Counted from the first letter of the stretch, positions 14,522 through 23,174 are shown. The stretch: DNA of 64,000 bases from Trichormus sp. M33_DOE_039 (GCA_015296085.1 DVDT01000005.1:124001-188000), one strand, 5' to 3'. Made by a program: numbers and translations. The notes: generated by a model from the letters alone, not told the origin.

Positions 14522-17158
14522 TTAACGATAGGCTTCTCTTAAAAACTGTGCATAATTTCCGCGCACTGTCATAGTATCAGGATGACCTACACCCAAAGTG
14601 CGCTCACAAATTGCTAAAGCTTGGTGATACAGGGGTTCAGCTTCACTGTACCTTCCTGTCGTATGGTAGAGTCCTGCCAAATCATTCAGGCTAGTAGCAA
14701 TATCGGGATGTTCTGCTCCTAACAGGAGTTGTCTAAGTTCTAGAACTTGCTGATAAAGGGGTTCAGCTTCACTGTACCTTCCTGTCGTATGGTAGAGTCC
14801 TGCCAGATTATTTAGGCTAGTGGCGACATGGGGATGTTCTGCTCCTAACACGCGTTGAAAAAGTTTTAAAGCTTGCTGATACAGGGTTTCGGCTTCACTG
14901 TACCTTCCTGTCGATTCGTAGAGTGCTGCCAGATTATTCAGACTCATGGCGACATGAGGATGTTCTGCTCCCAATAGGCGTTGTGTGAGTTTTAAAGCTT
15001 GCTGATAAAGGGGTTCAGCTTCAGTGTACCTTCCTGTCTCACGGTATAGTTCTGCCAGATTATTCAGACTCATGGCAATATGAGGATGTTCTGCTCCTAA
15101 CACGCGTTGAAAAAGTTCTAAAGCTTGCTGATACAGGGGTTCGGCTTCACTGTACCTTCTTATCTCACGGTAGTGTCCTGCGAGATTATTCAGACTCATG
15201 GCAACATGAGGATGTTCTGCTCCTAACACGCGTTGAAAAAGTTCTAAAGCTTGCTGATACAGGGGTTCGGCTTCACTGTACCTTCCTGACGCACGGTAGA
15301 GTCCTGCCAGATTATTCAGGCTAGTGGCGATATCGGGATGTTCTGCTCCTAACAGGCGTTGCAACATTTTTAAAGCTTGCTGATACAGAGGTTCGGCTTC
15401 ACTGTACCTTCCTGTCTCACGGTATAGTTCTGCCAGATTATTTAGGCTAGTGGCGACATCGGGATGTTCTGCCCCTAACAGGCGTAGTGTGAGTTTTAAA
15501 TCTTGCTGATACAGGAGTTCGGCTTCACTGTACCTTCCTATATCCAGATAGAGTGCTGCCAGATTATTTAGGCTAGTGGCGACATCGGGATGTTCTTCAC
15601 CAAAGTGATGTTTAATTGATTCTAAACACTGAATAAAGCAGGGTTCTGCTTCTTTATATAATCCTTGTCCTTGATAAAACCAGGCTAACCCAGTAAAAGC
15701 ATAGATTAAATCTTCATCTCTAATGAATGCTGTTAGATGGTTGGTGACTTCTGCCAAATGAAGAATTAGAAGAGTGAGTTGTTGAATTAAATCACGGGTA
15801 GGTTGTTGGGGGATTTGCTTGGCTACTTCTACCATCTGCGCGGCAAAATTTGTTTTCATCTCATCCGCATTGCTTGACTCATCCAACTTCATTTGGAAAT
15901 ATTGCCGAATTAGCGAATGTAAACGGTAAACTCCTTGACTTTGCCGTTGTAATAAATGCAGTTTTAGCAAATCAGCAATGGCTTTCTCTCCAATTTCTTG
16001 CTGTTCATCATCTTCCATTCCTTCCACATCAAAAGGAATGTCAGCCAAAGCATATAAACTCAGCCAACAACCGAGATTTTTTGCATTCTCATCTAACTGT
16101 TCCCAACTCAAGTCAAAAGCTTCAGCCACACCGTATTCATAACGCATCAATGGGTTAGCCTTAGCCATTGCTTCATGTTCCAGTCGCTTTCTCTCTAACC
16201 GCTTCAACAGTGTTTGCAGTGATAAATCTGGCATTGTATCCAGATATCTTCCCACCAACTCTAAAGCCAAAGGCAAATATCCCAAGAATTTACAGATTTT
16301 TCTCGCCACTAAAGGCTCTTTGTTGAGTCGTTCTCTCCCCACCAGCGACTTTAATAATTGCATCGCCGCTAATGGTTTGAGAATACCCAGGCTTAATTGT
16401 GGCAGAGTTCTATCAAACCCCAAGCGAGTTGTGAGCAAGACTTTAAACTTAGATGAGTTTGCAGGTAAATAAGACTTCACCTGTGTTTTGTAGTCTGTGA
16501 CATCATCAAACACCAGCAAAACATCCCCAGCATCCCACCTATCCCAGCAAAGTTTTACCCGATCTACTAATTCTCGGTCATCCGGGGCGATAAATTGAAA
16601 CTTCGCTTCTGCAAATCTGAGAATTTGAATCCCGACATCAATACCCTGTGCTGATAACCAGCAAACCCCACCAGGATATTTTTGCAAGTTCTGTTGAGCA
16701 TACTGGGTTGCAAGTTCAGTTTTCCCCACGCCACCCATACCCGCCACCGCCACGATCGCAACTTGCTGCGATTGTTGTATCATCTCGTGCAGTCGTTGTA
16801 ATTCCGCCTCTCTCCCTACAAATCTTTCCCAAGGTACAGCCGGGGGGATATTGTGCTGAATTTCTTTTTTCGGCTGGGTGTCGGTAACATCGTTATATTT
16901 TGCTGTTAGGTAAGCCTTTAATTTTTCCAACTTCCCACGTTTAGAGGTAGCTAACTCAGAACAACTCTCGGCAAACCTTTTATATACCTCAGTCATGCGC
17001 TTTGTAAACGCGTCCTCACTAATATTAATGACACTGGCTAGTTTCGCTTCACCCTCACCAGAGTTTTTAGTGTCCAACCTGACTAAAAATGCTGCCGTTT
17101 GCTCTGGGGATAACTCATGTTTTGCTGCTTCTTGTCTTAAAAACTCATCCCATTGCAT
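14522..17158 (-). CDS. NB-ARC STAND ATPase with C-terminal TPR array
   Basis: 878 aa. Residues 1-85 are a helical N-terminal domain found on cyanobacterial STAND proteins; its role is unknown to me. The NB-ARC module has a P-loop GMGGVGKT (140-147), Walker B VLLVFDDV (213-220), sensor TTRLG (243-247) and the GxPLAL motif GYLPLAL (293-299). A winged-helix segment follows to about 425. Residues 485-870 hold nine to ten kinesin-light-chain-type TPRs of 42 aa (consensus ATSLNNLA.LY..TGRYSEAEPLYQQAL). Units are almost identical to each other, also in DNA, which points to recent duplication. STAND proteins oligomerise when the repeat domain binds a ligand, and many are anti-phage or cell-death switches. 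No catalytic effector is visible, so a signalling or scaffold role is equally possible. Confidence 0.9.
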   Translation of the reverse strand: MQWDEFLRQEAAKHELSPEQTAAFLVRLDTKNSGEGEAKLASVINISEDAFTKRMTEVYKRFAESCSELATSKRGKLEKLKAYLTAKYNDVTDTQPKKEIQHNIPPAVPWERFVGREAELQRLHEMIQQSQQVAIVAVAGMGGVGKTELATQYAQQNLQKYPGGVCWLSAQGIDVGIQILRFAEAKFQFIAPDDRELVDRVKLCWDRWDAGDVLLVFDDVTDYKTQVKSYLPANSSKFKVLLTTRLGFDRTLPQLSLGILKPLAAMQLLKSLVGRERLNKEPLVARKICKFLGYLPLALELVGRYLDTMPDLSLQTLLKRLERKRLEHEAMAKANPLMRYEYGVAEAFDLSWEQLDENAKNLGCWLSLYALADIPFDVEGMEDDEQQEIGEKAIADLLKLHLLQRQSQGVYRLHSLIRQYFQMKLDESSNADEMKTNFAAQMVEVAKQIPQQPTRDLIQQLTLLILHLAEVTNHLTAFIRDEDLIYAFTGLAWFYQGQGLYKEAEPCFIQCLESIKHHFGEEHPDVATSLNNLAALYLDIGRYSEAELLYQQDLKLTLRLLGAEHPDVATSLNNLAELYRETGRYSEAEPLYQQALKMLQRLLGAEHPDIATSLNNLAGLYRASGRYSEAEPLYQQALELFQRVLGAEHPHVAMSLNNLAGHYREIRRYSEAEPLYQQALELFQRVLGAEHPHIAMSLNNLAELYRETGRYTEAEPLYQQALKLTQRLLGAEHPHVAMSLNNLAALYESTGRYSEAETLYQQALKLFQRVLGAEHPHVATSLNNLAGLYHTTGRYSEAEPLYQQVLELRQLLLGAEHPDIATSLNDLAGLYHTTGRYSEAEPLYHQALAICERTLGVGHPDTMTVRGNYAQFLREAYR

Positions 17159-17291
17159 AGACAGCCTGAAAAATTTTGCTTGATTCTACTTATCTTCCAC
17201 TTTGTTTCTACTTTATCTCGACTTCTCAGGAATCTCCGACTTTAAGGGCAGAAATAAGATTTACACAGTTAAGTTTTTCACTAACTTTGCC

Positions 17292-17699
17292 ATGAATCAT
17301 TATCATTTAACAACTGACGCTGTGTACAACGTTCTCTCGAACCTAACCCCCAACCCCTTCCCTGGTAGGGAAGGGGAGCAAGAATTAAAGCCTCTCTCCT
17401 GGCAGGGGAGAGGTTTGGAGAGGGGTTTCAACGATAATTTGCACATCGTTGCGTCAACTTCTACCAAAACCGCACAGTTAATTTCAAATTCCCCAGCTAT
17501 CGAAAATCCCTCTGCTTGGATACGTGACGGAAATAGCCCCACAGAAATTATTCTCGCCACCGCCATTTTAAGTTCCTTATTAATGGGGGGAATTGCAGGT
17601 GTCATTGTGGCTATGACTGGTTTAGTCAAAACGATCAACCCAAGGACAGTAAACCAAAACGATCGCAAAACAAAACACACCCGAAAGGTTGTCAAATAA
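17292..17699 (+). CDS. Small membrane protein with an in-frame dispersed repeat
   Basis: 135 aa when started at the ATG at 17292. A longer frame opens at 17202, but it covers a low-quality leader. Residues from about 17 to 46 (LTPNPFPGREG and GRGLERGF) are the translation of the dispersed repeat at 17341-17430. A single membrane helix follows near residues 92-113 (IILATAILSSLLMGGIAGVI), with a basic tail (RKTKHTRKVVK). The host protein is unknown to me. Either the repeat has been absorbed as a linker or the gene is decaying. It is divergent from the NB-ARC gene and convergent with the coiled-coil gene. Confidence 0.5.
   Translation: MNHYHLTTDAVYNVLSNLTPNPFPGREGEQELKPLSWQGRGLERGFNDNLHIVASTSTKTAQLISNSPAIENPSAWIRDGNSPTEIILATAILSSLLMGGIAGVIVAMTGLVKTINPRTVNQNDRKTKHTRKVVK
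17341..17430. repeat. Dispersed repeat, uninterrupted copy
   Basis: Begins ACCTAACCCCCAACCCCTTC and ends GGTTTGGAGAGGGGTTT. The same unit occurs at 60544-60910 with two insertions and partly at 11440-11660. It acts as the empty site that defines the insertions in those copies. Flanks AACTGACGC and GCGTCAACTT form imperfect inverted ends. Confidence 0.88.
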
Positions 17700-17746
17700 T
17701 TTTTGACAAAGGTGCAATTTTATACCCTAATTCAGATTGTACAAAG

Positions 17747-17810
17747 AAAAGCGATATCTAACGACGGGCTACGCCTACACCCTCAATCAAAATTATAGAT
17801 ATCGCCTTTT
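17747..17810. terminator. Bidirectional hairpin between convergent genes
   Basis: AAAAGCGATATCTA (17747-17760) pairs with TAGATATCGCCTTTT (17796-17810). The long loop carries CGACGGGCTACGCCTAC, a motif I know as dispersed in cyanobacterial genomes. A-rich and T-rich ends make it usable as a terminator on both strands. Confidence 0.55.
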
Positions 17811-17811
17811 A

Positions 17812-18288
17812 CTAAACAGACTCTTTAACCACTCCGCCCCCTGTACCGGTGCGTTCTTTAGCCAAACTATCAATTGCGTCACCTAAAGCTGTGGTAAGGC
17901 TTTTGCGGGTTTGTGTGTGGGTTTCTTGCTCTGTTTTCAAAGCATGCAGCAAGCGATCGCGTTCTTGAATAACTGCGACTAGTTTGGCTTTTAAGTCTTC
18001 TACAGTCTTGATGGCGGCGAGTTCCTGCTGAATGGCTGGGATATTCGGAGAGTTAGGTAATGTTCCTGTATCAATCCCTTTGAGTTTTTGAATTTCTGCT
18101 TTGAGGGATGCGATCGTTTGACGGAACAAATCCGCATCGGTGCGGCGTTGTTCGGCTTCAGTGTTATAGAGTTTACGCCACTTCTCAGCACTTTCCCAGG
18201 CTGCATCGCGATCGCGCTGTTGTTCTACTACCTGCTGCTTGAGTGATTCAATTTCAGCTAACCATTGTTGTGTTAAATCTTGATTCAT
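17812..18288 (-). CDS. Coiled-coil protein, function unknown
   Basis: 158 aa, highly charged and almost wholly helical. Heptad-like patterns run through residues 5-75 (WLAEIESLKQQVVEQQRDRDAAWESAEKWRK, with its breaks) and 85-135 (ELAAIKTVEDLKAKLVAV). There is no membrane segment, signal or catalytic motif. A Pro-rich break near residue 78 separates two coiled coils. Similar proteins are widespread in cyanobacteria without a known role. A scaffold or filament role is plausible but not shown. Confidence 0.72.
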   Translation of the reverse strand: MNQDLTQQWLAEIESLKQQVVEQQRDRDAAWESAEKWRKLYNTEAEQRRTDADLFRQTIASLKAEIQKLKGIDTGTLPNSPNIPAIQQELAAIKTVEDLKAKLVAVIQERDRLLHALKTEQETHTQTRKSLTTALGDAIDSLAKERTGTGGGVVKESV

Positions 18289-18575
18289 AGCTAGTGATTT
18301 TGTATTTAAGTGCAGTTATAAGCTATTACAGGCAAAATGATAAAAATTTTTGTTCTGTTTATATCCCCTTCCTCGTCTTGCTTGCTTTTAACTGTCTCAA
18401 TCTCGGTTAAAACATATTGCATATCAAGTCTAGGATCTATTGCGGCGTATTCCTAGATGCGTCACTTTCTAGTCACATTTGCTTGCCATACTCAAGGGAT
18501 AACAAGAACAAAATTATTTATATTTTTTTGAATTTTTAATAATCTCAATAATTTGATACAGGGAAATTATTCCCT
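18289..18575. other. AT-rich intergenic region
   Basis: 287 bp without a gene. GGGAAATTATTCCC at 18561-18574 is a palindrome directly before the ATG at 18576 and could be an operator. Confidence 0.35.
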
Positions 18576-18761
18576 ATGACAGATGAGTTAGAGAATAGCA
18601 CTTTTTATTCACCTCAGGATGAATTCAGTTGTTTGAGTTTTCTAACCTTAGTTATATTCGGTAATTTTGCAATTGTTTTATATCTAATTTATCTTTCTAA
18701 AACAAGCTTATGGATTTACAAGCAATTTTACACGGGATTTATGTTGCTGCAATGGCAATAG
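18576..18761 (+). CDS. Possible small membrane protein (doubtful)
   Basis: 61 codons with one hydrophobic stretch (SFLTLVIFGNFAIVLYLIYL). Its last 17 codons lie over the start of the rhodopsin relic in another frame, so at least the C-terminus is suspect. It may be the displaced end of an upstream gene. No homologue comes to mind. Confidence 0.25.
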   Translation: MTDELENSTFYSPQDEFSCLSFLTLVIFGNFAIVLYLIYLSKTSLWIYKQFYTGFMLLQWQ

Positions 18762-18875
18762 GTGCTTTCTATTTCTGGTCATGGCGATCACTTTGTGGAA
18801 AATACTCTTCAATTTGTAGACAATATCACCACTTTTGGCAGACCACAACGCCAGATATCTCGTAGAAAAGTGTAG
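18710..18875 (+). pseudogene. Relic of an Anabaena-type sensory rhodopsin with an internal deletion
   Basis: From the ATG at 18710 the first 26 codons read MDLQAILHGIYVAAMAIGAF followed by YFWSWR. As I remember it, this closely matches helix A of Anabaena sensory rhodopsin (start MNLESLLHWIYVAGMTIGAL). From 18786, in a different frame, 29 codons read DHFVENTLQFVDNITTF and end ISRRKV before TAG. This matches the rhodopsin's cytoplasmic C-terminal tail (ENTLQFVENITLF...QSRRRV). Everything between, six helices and the retinal lysine, is missing. The junction lies at TGGCGATCA, so recombination between two GGCGATC sites is a likely cause. The frame now open from 18710 ends at 18865 after 51 codons. 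The transducer gene follows 14 bp later with its order preserved. The comparison sequence is from memory and needs a database check. Confidence 0.75.
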
Positions 18876-18889
18876 CTTGGAGGTATAAA

Positions 18890-19267
18890 ATGAGCCAATT
18901 TATCGGGCGTACTTGTTGGGCGATCGCAGAAGGTTATATTCCCCCATACAGTAATGGGCCAGAACCTCAGTTTATCAGTCACGAGACTGTATGTATTCTC
19001 AATGCTTGTAACCAAGATGCTCATGTAGAAATCACTATTTACTATAGTGACAAAGAGCCTGTAGGGCCTTATCGGGTAACAGTACCTGCGCGTCGTACCA
19101 AACACGTCCGCTTCAATGACCTGACTGACCCAGAACCAATTCCTCATGATACTGATTTTGCCAGTGTCATTCAGTCAGATGTGCCAATTGTTGTGCAACA
19201 TACTCGGTTAGATTCCAGGCAAGCAGAAAACGCACTTCTTAGTACTATTGCTTACGCCAATAATTAG
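18890..19267 (+). CDS. Anabaena sensory rhodopsin transducer (ASRT)
   Basis: 125 aa, soluble and all-beta. The sequence (GRTCWAIAEGYIPPYSNGPE, then VPARRTKHVRFNDL and VPIVVQHTRLDSRQAENAL) is that of ASRT, the tetrameric protein that binds the cytoplasmic side of Anabaena sensory rhodopsin. GGAGG at 18879-18883 is six bases before the ATG. All conserved parts are intact and the length is canonical. Its normal partner gene directly upstream is reduced to a relic, so ASRT here either has another partner or binds a ligand alone. The fold resembles carbohydrate-binding proteins, and DNA binding has been proposed for it. Confidence 0.92.
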   Translation: MSQFIGRTCWAIAEGYIPPYSNGPEPQFISHETVCILNACNQDAHVEITIYYSDKEPVGPYRVTVPARRTKHVRFNDLTDPEPIPHDTDFASVIQSDVPIVVQHTRLDSRQAENALLSTIAYANN

Positions 19268-19277
19268 GTTGTTTGAA

Positions 19278-19307
19278 TTTTGGATTTTTTGATTGTTCAA
19301 TCCAAAA
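19278..19307 (+). terminator. Hairpin downstream of ASRT
   Basis: TTTTGGATT (19278-19286) and AATCCAAAA (19299-19307) form a nine-pair stem ten bases after the stop. There is no long T-run after it. The CAAAATCC-like content is also STRR-like, so termination is tentative. Confidence 0.4.
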
Positions 19308-19383
19308 TCTCAAATTCTTCTGCCTTACTTAATCACCAAACAATTAATCATTCTGCTTACTAGTCCATATTGACACGAAGAAA

Positions 19384-22122
19384 ATGACGGCAATATCTGA
19401 AGTCATCACACAGCCACAGCAATGGCACAATTTACCAATATCCAGGGTAGCTCAAAACTTAAACACCAATCCAGAAACAGGTTTAAATTCAGACGAAGCC
19501 GCAAAACGAAAAGAACGTTATGGTGCAAATGAACTTAAGGGCAAATCAGGAACAAACCCAATATTGAGGTTCTTGCTGCAATTTAACGAACCGTTGCTAT
19601 ATATTTTGCTGATTGCGGGTGCAATCAAAGCCTTAATTGGACAGTGGGTAAATGCTTGGGTTATTTGGGGCGTAACTTTAATTAATGCCATTATTGGTTT
19701 TGCTCAAGAATCAAAAGCCGAAAGCGCGATCGCTGCTTTAGCTTCCTCAGTCCAAACTAATGCCACTATCCTCCGCAACGGTCAAAAGGTACAAGTTCCA
19801 TCAACAGATTTAGTCCCAGGGGATGTGGTACTACTGACTTCCGGCGATAAAGTCCCAGCCGATTTGCGTCTTGTACAATCTCGAAATCTACAAGTTAATG
19901 AATCAGCACTGACGGGTGAGTCAGTTGCTATTGAAAAAAACACCCAAACCGTTGATGCAGATGCAGTTCTAGCAGAACGGGCTAACATGACTTATGCTGG
20001 TAGCTTTGTTACCTTTGGCACTGGTAAGGGAATAGTCGTAGCTATTGGAGAAGCGACAGAAACCGGGCGTATTTCTCAACTGATTACGCAGGGTACTAGT
20101 CTAAAAACTCCCTTAACGCGGAAATTTGATAAATTTAGCCGCAAATTGCTGTACATTATTCTGGGCATAGCTACGCTGACATTTGCAGTGGGGCTGGCAT
20201 ATGGCAATTCCTGGGCAGGAATGTTTGAAGCAGCTGTGGCTTTTGCTGTCAGTGCCATTCCTGAAGGATTACCTGCTGTCGTCACAGTGACATTAGCTAT
20301 TGGGGTTTCCCGCATGGCGCGTCGTCATGCGATCGTCCGTAAATTACCAGCTGTGGAAACTCTAGGCGGTGCTACAGTCATCTGCTCCGATAAAACTGGG
20401 ACGTTAACAGAAAACCAAATGACTGTACAGGTAATTTATGCGGGTGGTGAACAATACACAGCTACAGGTACAGGATACGCTCCGGAGGGAGAAATTTTAG
20501 CGAATGAACAACCAATAGAGTTGCAGAATTTTCCCGTTTTAGCAGAATGTCTGAAGGCTGGATTGTTGTGTAATGACTCGCACCTAGAACAAAAGGATGG
20601 ACAATGGCAGGTTGTGGGCGATCCAACAGAGGGAGCATTGATCACTGCGGCGAATAAAGTGGGGCTGCATCGTCATCACTTAGAAGCGCAAATGCCCAGG
20701 CTAGATGCGATCCCGTTTGAGTCTGAGTTTCAATACATGGCAACTTTGCATCAAGGAGGGGGTCGGGAAAATTCCTCAAAAGCTAGAACTATCTATGTTA
20801 AAGGCTCGGTAGAAGCAATTCTCAACCGTTGTCAGCAGATGTTAGATGTTGAGGGAAACATGACCTCGGTTGATGCCCAAACCATACATCAAGAAGTTGA
20901 TGCGATGGCGAAGTTGGGTTTGCGGGTGCTAGCTTTGGCGAAAAAATCTGTCTTGGCTGGTAAAGATGACCTCGACCATGCAGATATCGACAAGGATTTA
21001 GTATTCCTGGGATTGCAAGGAATGATTGATCCGCCCAGAACTGAGGCAATTCAAGCCGTAGAAGCCTGTCAGAGTGCAGGTATTCAAGTCAAAATGATTA
21101 CAGGCGACCATGCTGTCACAGCACGAGCGATCGCCCAACGGATGGGTTTCAATCAAAATGGTGAAGTGTTAGCTTTTACGGGTAGTCAACTAGCTCAAAT
21201 GGATGATTCCGAACTAGCTACGGCTATAGAAGATGGGTCAGTATTTGCCCGTGTTGCGCCAGAACAGAAACTCCGCATTGTCGAAGCCCTGCAATCGAAA
21301 GGCGAGATAGTGGCGATGACAGGGGATGGTGTCAACGATGCCCCAGCCTTGAGACAAGCAGATATTGGGATTGCGATGGGGGGTGCTGGTACAGAGGTAG
21401 CTAAAGAAGCCTCGGATATGATTTTGACCGATGATAACTTCGCTTCCATAGAAGCTGCGGTGGAGGAAGGGCGGACTGTTTATCGCAATTTATTGAAAGC
21501 GATCGCTTTCATCCTACCTGTTAACGGTGGTGAATCGATGACGATTTTGATTAGTGTGTTATTTGCCAGAGAATTACCCATTTTATCTTTACAAGTATTG
21601 TGGCTGAATATGGTTAACTCCATTGCCATGACTGTACCTCTAGCCTTTGAGCCAAAATCGCAACGAGTCATGCAACAACCACCACGTAGCCCCCGCGAAC
21701 CTTTACTTTCTCGGAGTTTAGTCAAGCGCATTTTTGTAATTTCTGTCTTTAACTGGATTTTAATTTTTGGTGTCTTTGAATGGATAAAACAAACCACAGG
21801 TAATATTGATTTAAGCCGAACAATGGCGATTCAAGCCTTAGTAGCTGGTAGGTTATTTTATCTTTTAAGTATTAGTCAATTAGGAGTTGCGTTCATTAAT
21901 CAACTGCGAGGAATCAGACAAACATTCAGCGATGCTTCAACAATCGCAATTGGCATTGCTACGACAATAGTGTTGCAGATAATTTTCAGCCAATGGAACT
22001 TGATGAATAATATATTCTCTACTGCTCCACTGAATTTGAATCAATTCTTAATTTGCTTGGTTGTGGGTTTACCTATGGTTCTAGTATCTGCATTAGTTAA
22101 CCGCTTTGATCCTATTGAATAA
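19384..22122 (+). CDS. P-type cation-transporting ATPase (type II, Ca2+/Na+-like)
   Basis: 912 aa. An N-terminal cation-ATPase domain (to about residue 75) precedes the first helices. TGES (177-180) is the actuator motif, DKTGTLT with phosphorylated Asp336 is the P-domain signature, and TGDGVNDAPALRQADIGIAMG is the hinge. About ten membrane helices are present. PEGLP in the fourth helix is the cation site of type II pumps (Ca2+ or Na+/K+ branch), in contrast to CPC of heavy-metal pumps. Calcium or sodium export is therefore likely; the ion cannot be fixed from sequence. A DUF389 membrane protein gene overlaps its end, suggesting coupled expression. Confidence 0.9.
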   Translation: MTAISEVITQPQQWHNLPISRVAQNLNTNPETGLNSDEAAKRKERYGANELKGKSGTNPILRFLLQFNEPLLYILLIAGAIKALIGQWVNAWVIWGVTLINAIIGFAQESKAESAIAALASSVQTNATILRNGQKVQVPSTDLVPGDVVLLTSGDKVPADLRLVQSRNLQVNESALTGESVAIEKNTQTVDADAVLAERANMTYAGSFVTFGTGKGIVVAIGEATETGRISQLITQGTSLKTPLTRKFDKFSRKLLYIILGIATLTFAVGLAYGNSWAGMFEAAVAFAVSAIPEGLPAVVTVTLAIGVSRMARRHAIVRKLPAVETLGGATVICSDKTGTLTENQMTVQVIYAGGEQYTATGTGYAPEGEILANEQPIELQNFPVLAECLKAGLLCNDSHLEQKDGQWQVVGDPTEGALITAANKVGLHRHHLEAQMPRLDAIPFESEFQYMATLHQGGGRENSSKARTIYVKGSVEAILNRCQQMLDVEGNMTSVDAQTIHQEVDAMAKLGLRVLALAKKSVLAGKDDLDHADIDKDLVFLGLQGMIDPPRTEAIQAVEACQSAGIQVKMITGDHAVTARAIAQRMGFNQNGEVLAFTGSQLAQMDDSELATAIEDGSVFARVAPEQKLRIVEALQSKGEIVAMTGDGVNDAPALRQADIGIAMGGAGTEVAKEASDMILTDDNFASIEAAVEEGRTVYRNLLKAIAFILPVNGGESMTILISVLFARELPILSLQVLWLNMVNSIAMTVPLAFEPKSQRVMQQPPRSPREPLLSRSLVKRIFVISVFNWILIFGVFEWIKQTTGNIDLSRTMAIQALVAGRLFYLLSISQLGVAFINQLRGIRQTFSDASTIAIGIATTIVLQIIFSQWNLMNNIFSTAPLNLNQFLICLVVGLPMVLVSALVNRFDPIE

Positions 22123-23149
22123 AATCCGAGGCACTGTGGTAAATATCAAAGGTATCCGTAATCGGTTTAATAATTTTAAGAACCGTCGAATGTCGCCACA
22201 GCAATTAGAACAGATACGCAGTGATTTGTTAGACGAATCAACAATAAACACTAATTATATTGTGCTAATTTTTGGTTCTTGTGTAATTGCGACATTAGGA
22301 TTGCTTTCTAATAGTGCTGCTGTGATTATTGGGGCAATGATTATTGCTCCTTTGATGTTACCAATTCGGGGAATGGGATTTGGAGCTTTAGAGGGAAATG
22401 TTATCTTATTTCGTAAAGCATTGGCTGCTATTACATACGGTACTATTTTAGCCATTGCTTTAGCTTGGCTCATTGGTTACTTAGTGGCACTCCCTCAATT
22501 TGGCAGTGAAATTATTAGTCGTTCTCGACCTACCTTATTAGACTTAGGAATTGCCGTAGCAGCAGGAGGAATTAGTGGTTTTGCTAAAGTGCAACCCAAA
22601 ATTTCTGAGAGTTTAGCCGGAACTGCGATCGCAGTTGCCCTCATGCCACCAATTTGTGTCATTGGCTTAGGTTTATCACAAGTAAATTGGTCACTTAGCA
22701 TCGGTGCAACTCTACTTTATCTCACGAATTTACTAGGAATCACTCTTTCCTGTATGCTGACGTTTTTACTCACAGGTTGCACCTCATTTAAACGTGCAAA
22801 AAAAGCCCTAGGATGGACGTTAGCTTTAACAGTGATACTTTTTATTCCCTTAAGTGTCAGTTTTTTTCAGTTAATTAGACAAGCCAGACTGGAAGTCAGT
22901 TTAAAACAAGCATTACTGAATAGAACTGTGAGCTTTCAACGGATGGTACTACTTGATAGTGATGTCAATTGGTTAACAAATCCACCACAAGTCCGTTTAA
23001 GCGTTCGCACCCAAGAACCCATAACACCAACTCAAGTGCAACTTTTAGAAAAATTTTTAGCAAGAGAAATGGGGCAACCTTTCATCTTAATTTTTGAAGT
23101 TGGTGAAATTGAGGAAGTTAGAAGTGATAGTCGAAAAAATATTCAGTAA
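22106..23149 (+). CDS. DUF389 membrane protein
   Basis: 347 aa if started at TTG (22106), which overlaps the ATPase gene by 17 bp. An ATG at 22190 (before SPQQLEQIRSDL) gives 319 aa and may be the true start. The sequence LIFGSCVIATLGLLSNSAAVIIGAMIIAPLMLPI is the core of the DUF389 domain, here split over two helices. About seven membrane segments cover residues 50-260, and a soluble C-terminal domain of about 90 aa follows. The family's function is unknown. The overlap with the cation pump suggests a role in the same ion or stress response. Confidence 0.82.
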   Translation: MILLNKIRGTVVNIKGIRNRFNNFKNRRMSPQQLEQIRSDLLDESTINTNYIVLIFGSCVIATLGLLSNSAAVIIGAMIIAPLMLPIRGMGFGALEGNVILFRKALAAITYGTILAIALAWLIGYLVALPQFGSEIISRSRPTLLDLGIAVAAGGISGFAKVQPKISESLAGTAIAVALMPPICVIGLGLSQVNWSLSIGATLLYLTNLLGITLSCMLTFLLTGCTSFKRAKKALGWTLALTVILFIPLSVSFFQLIRQARLEVSLKQALLNRTVSFQRMVLLDSDVNWLTNPPQVRLSVRTQEPITPTQVQLLEKFLAREMGQPFILIFEVGEIEEVRSDSRKNIQ

Positions 23150-23174
23150 ATAACAATTAGTAATTGTTATTTAC
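23146..23174. terminator. Perfect 14-bp palindrome over the DUF389 stop codon
   Basis: GTAAATAACAATTA, a single G, then TAATTGTTATTTAC. The stop TAA lies in the left arm. It is AT-rich and no T-run follows, so it could be a weak terminator or a protein-binding site. Confidence 0.4.

Noticed and set aside
3426-17158. A single large defence island
   Set aside because: WD40-TIR and NB-ARC genes are separated by threonine synthase and a B6-type regulator, and no restriction, CBASS or phage genes are present.
17202-17291. N-terminal extension of the small membrane protein
   Set aside because: The 30 extra codons have a poor composition and the ATG at 17292 is better placed.
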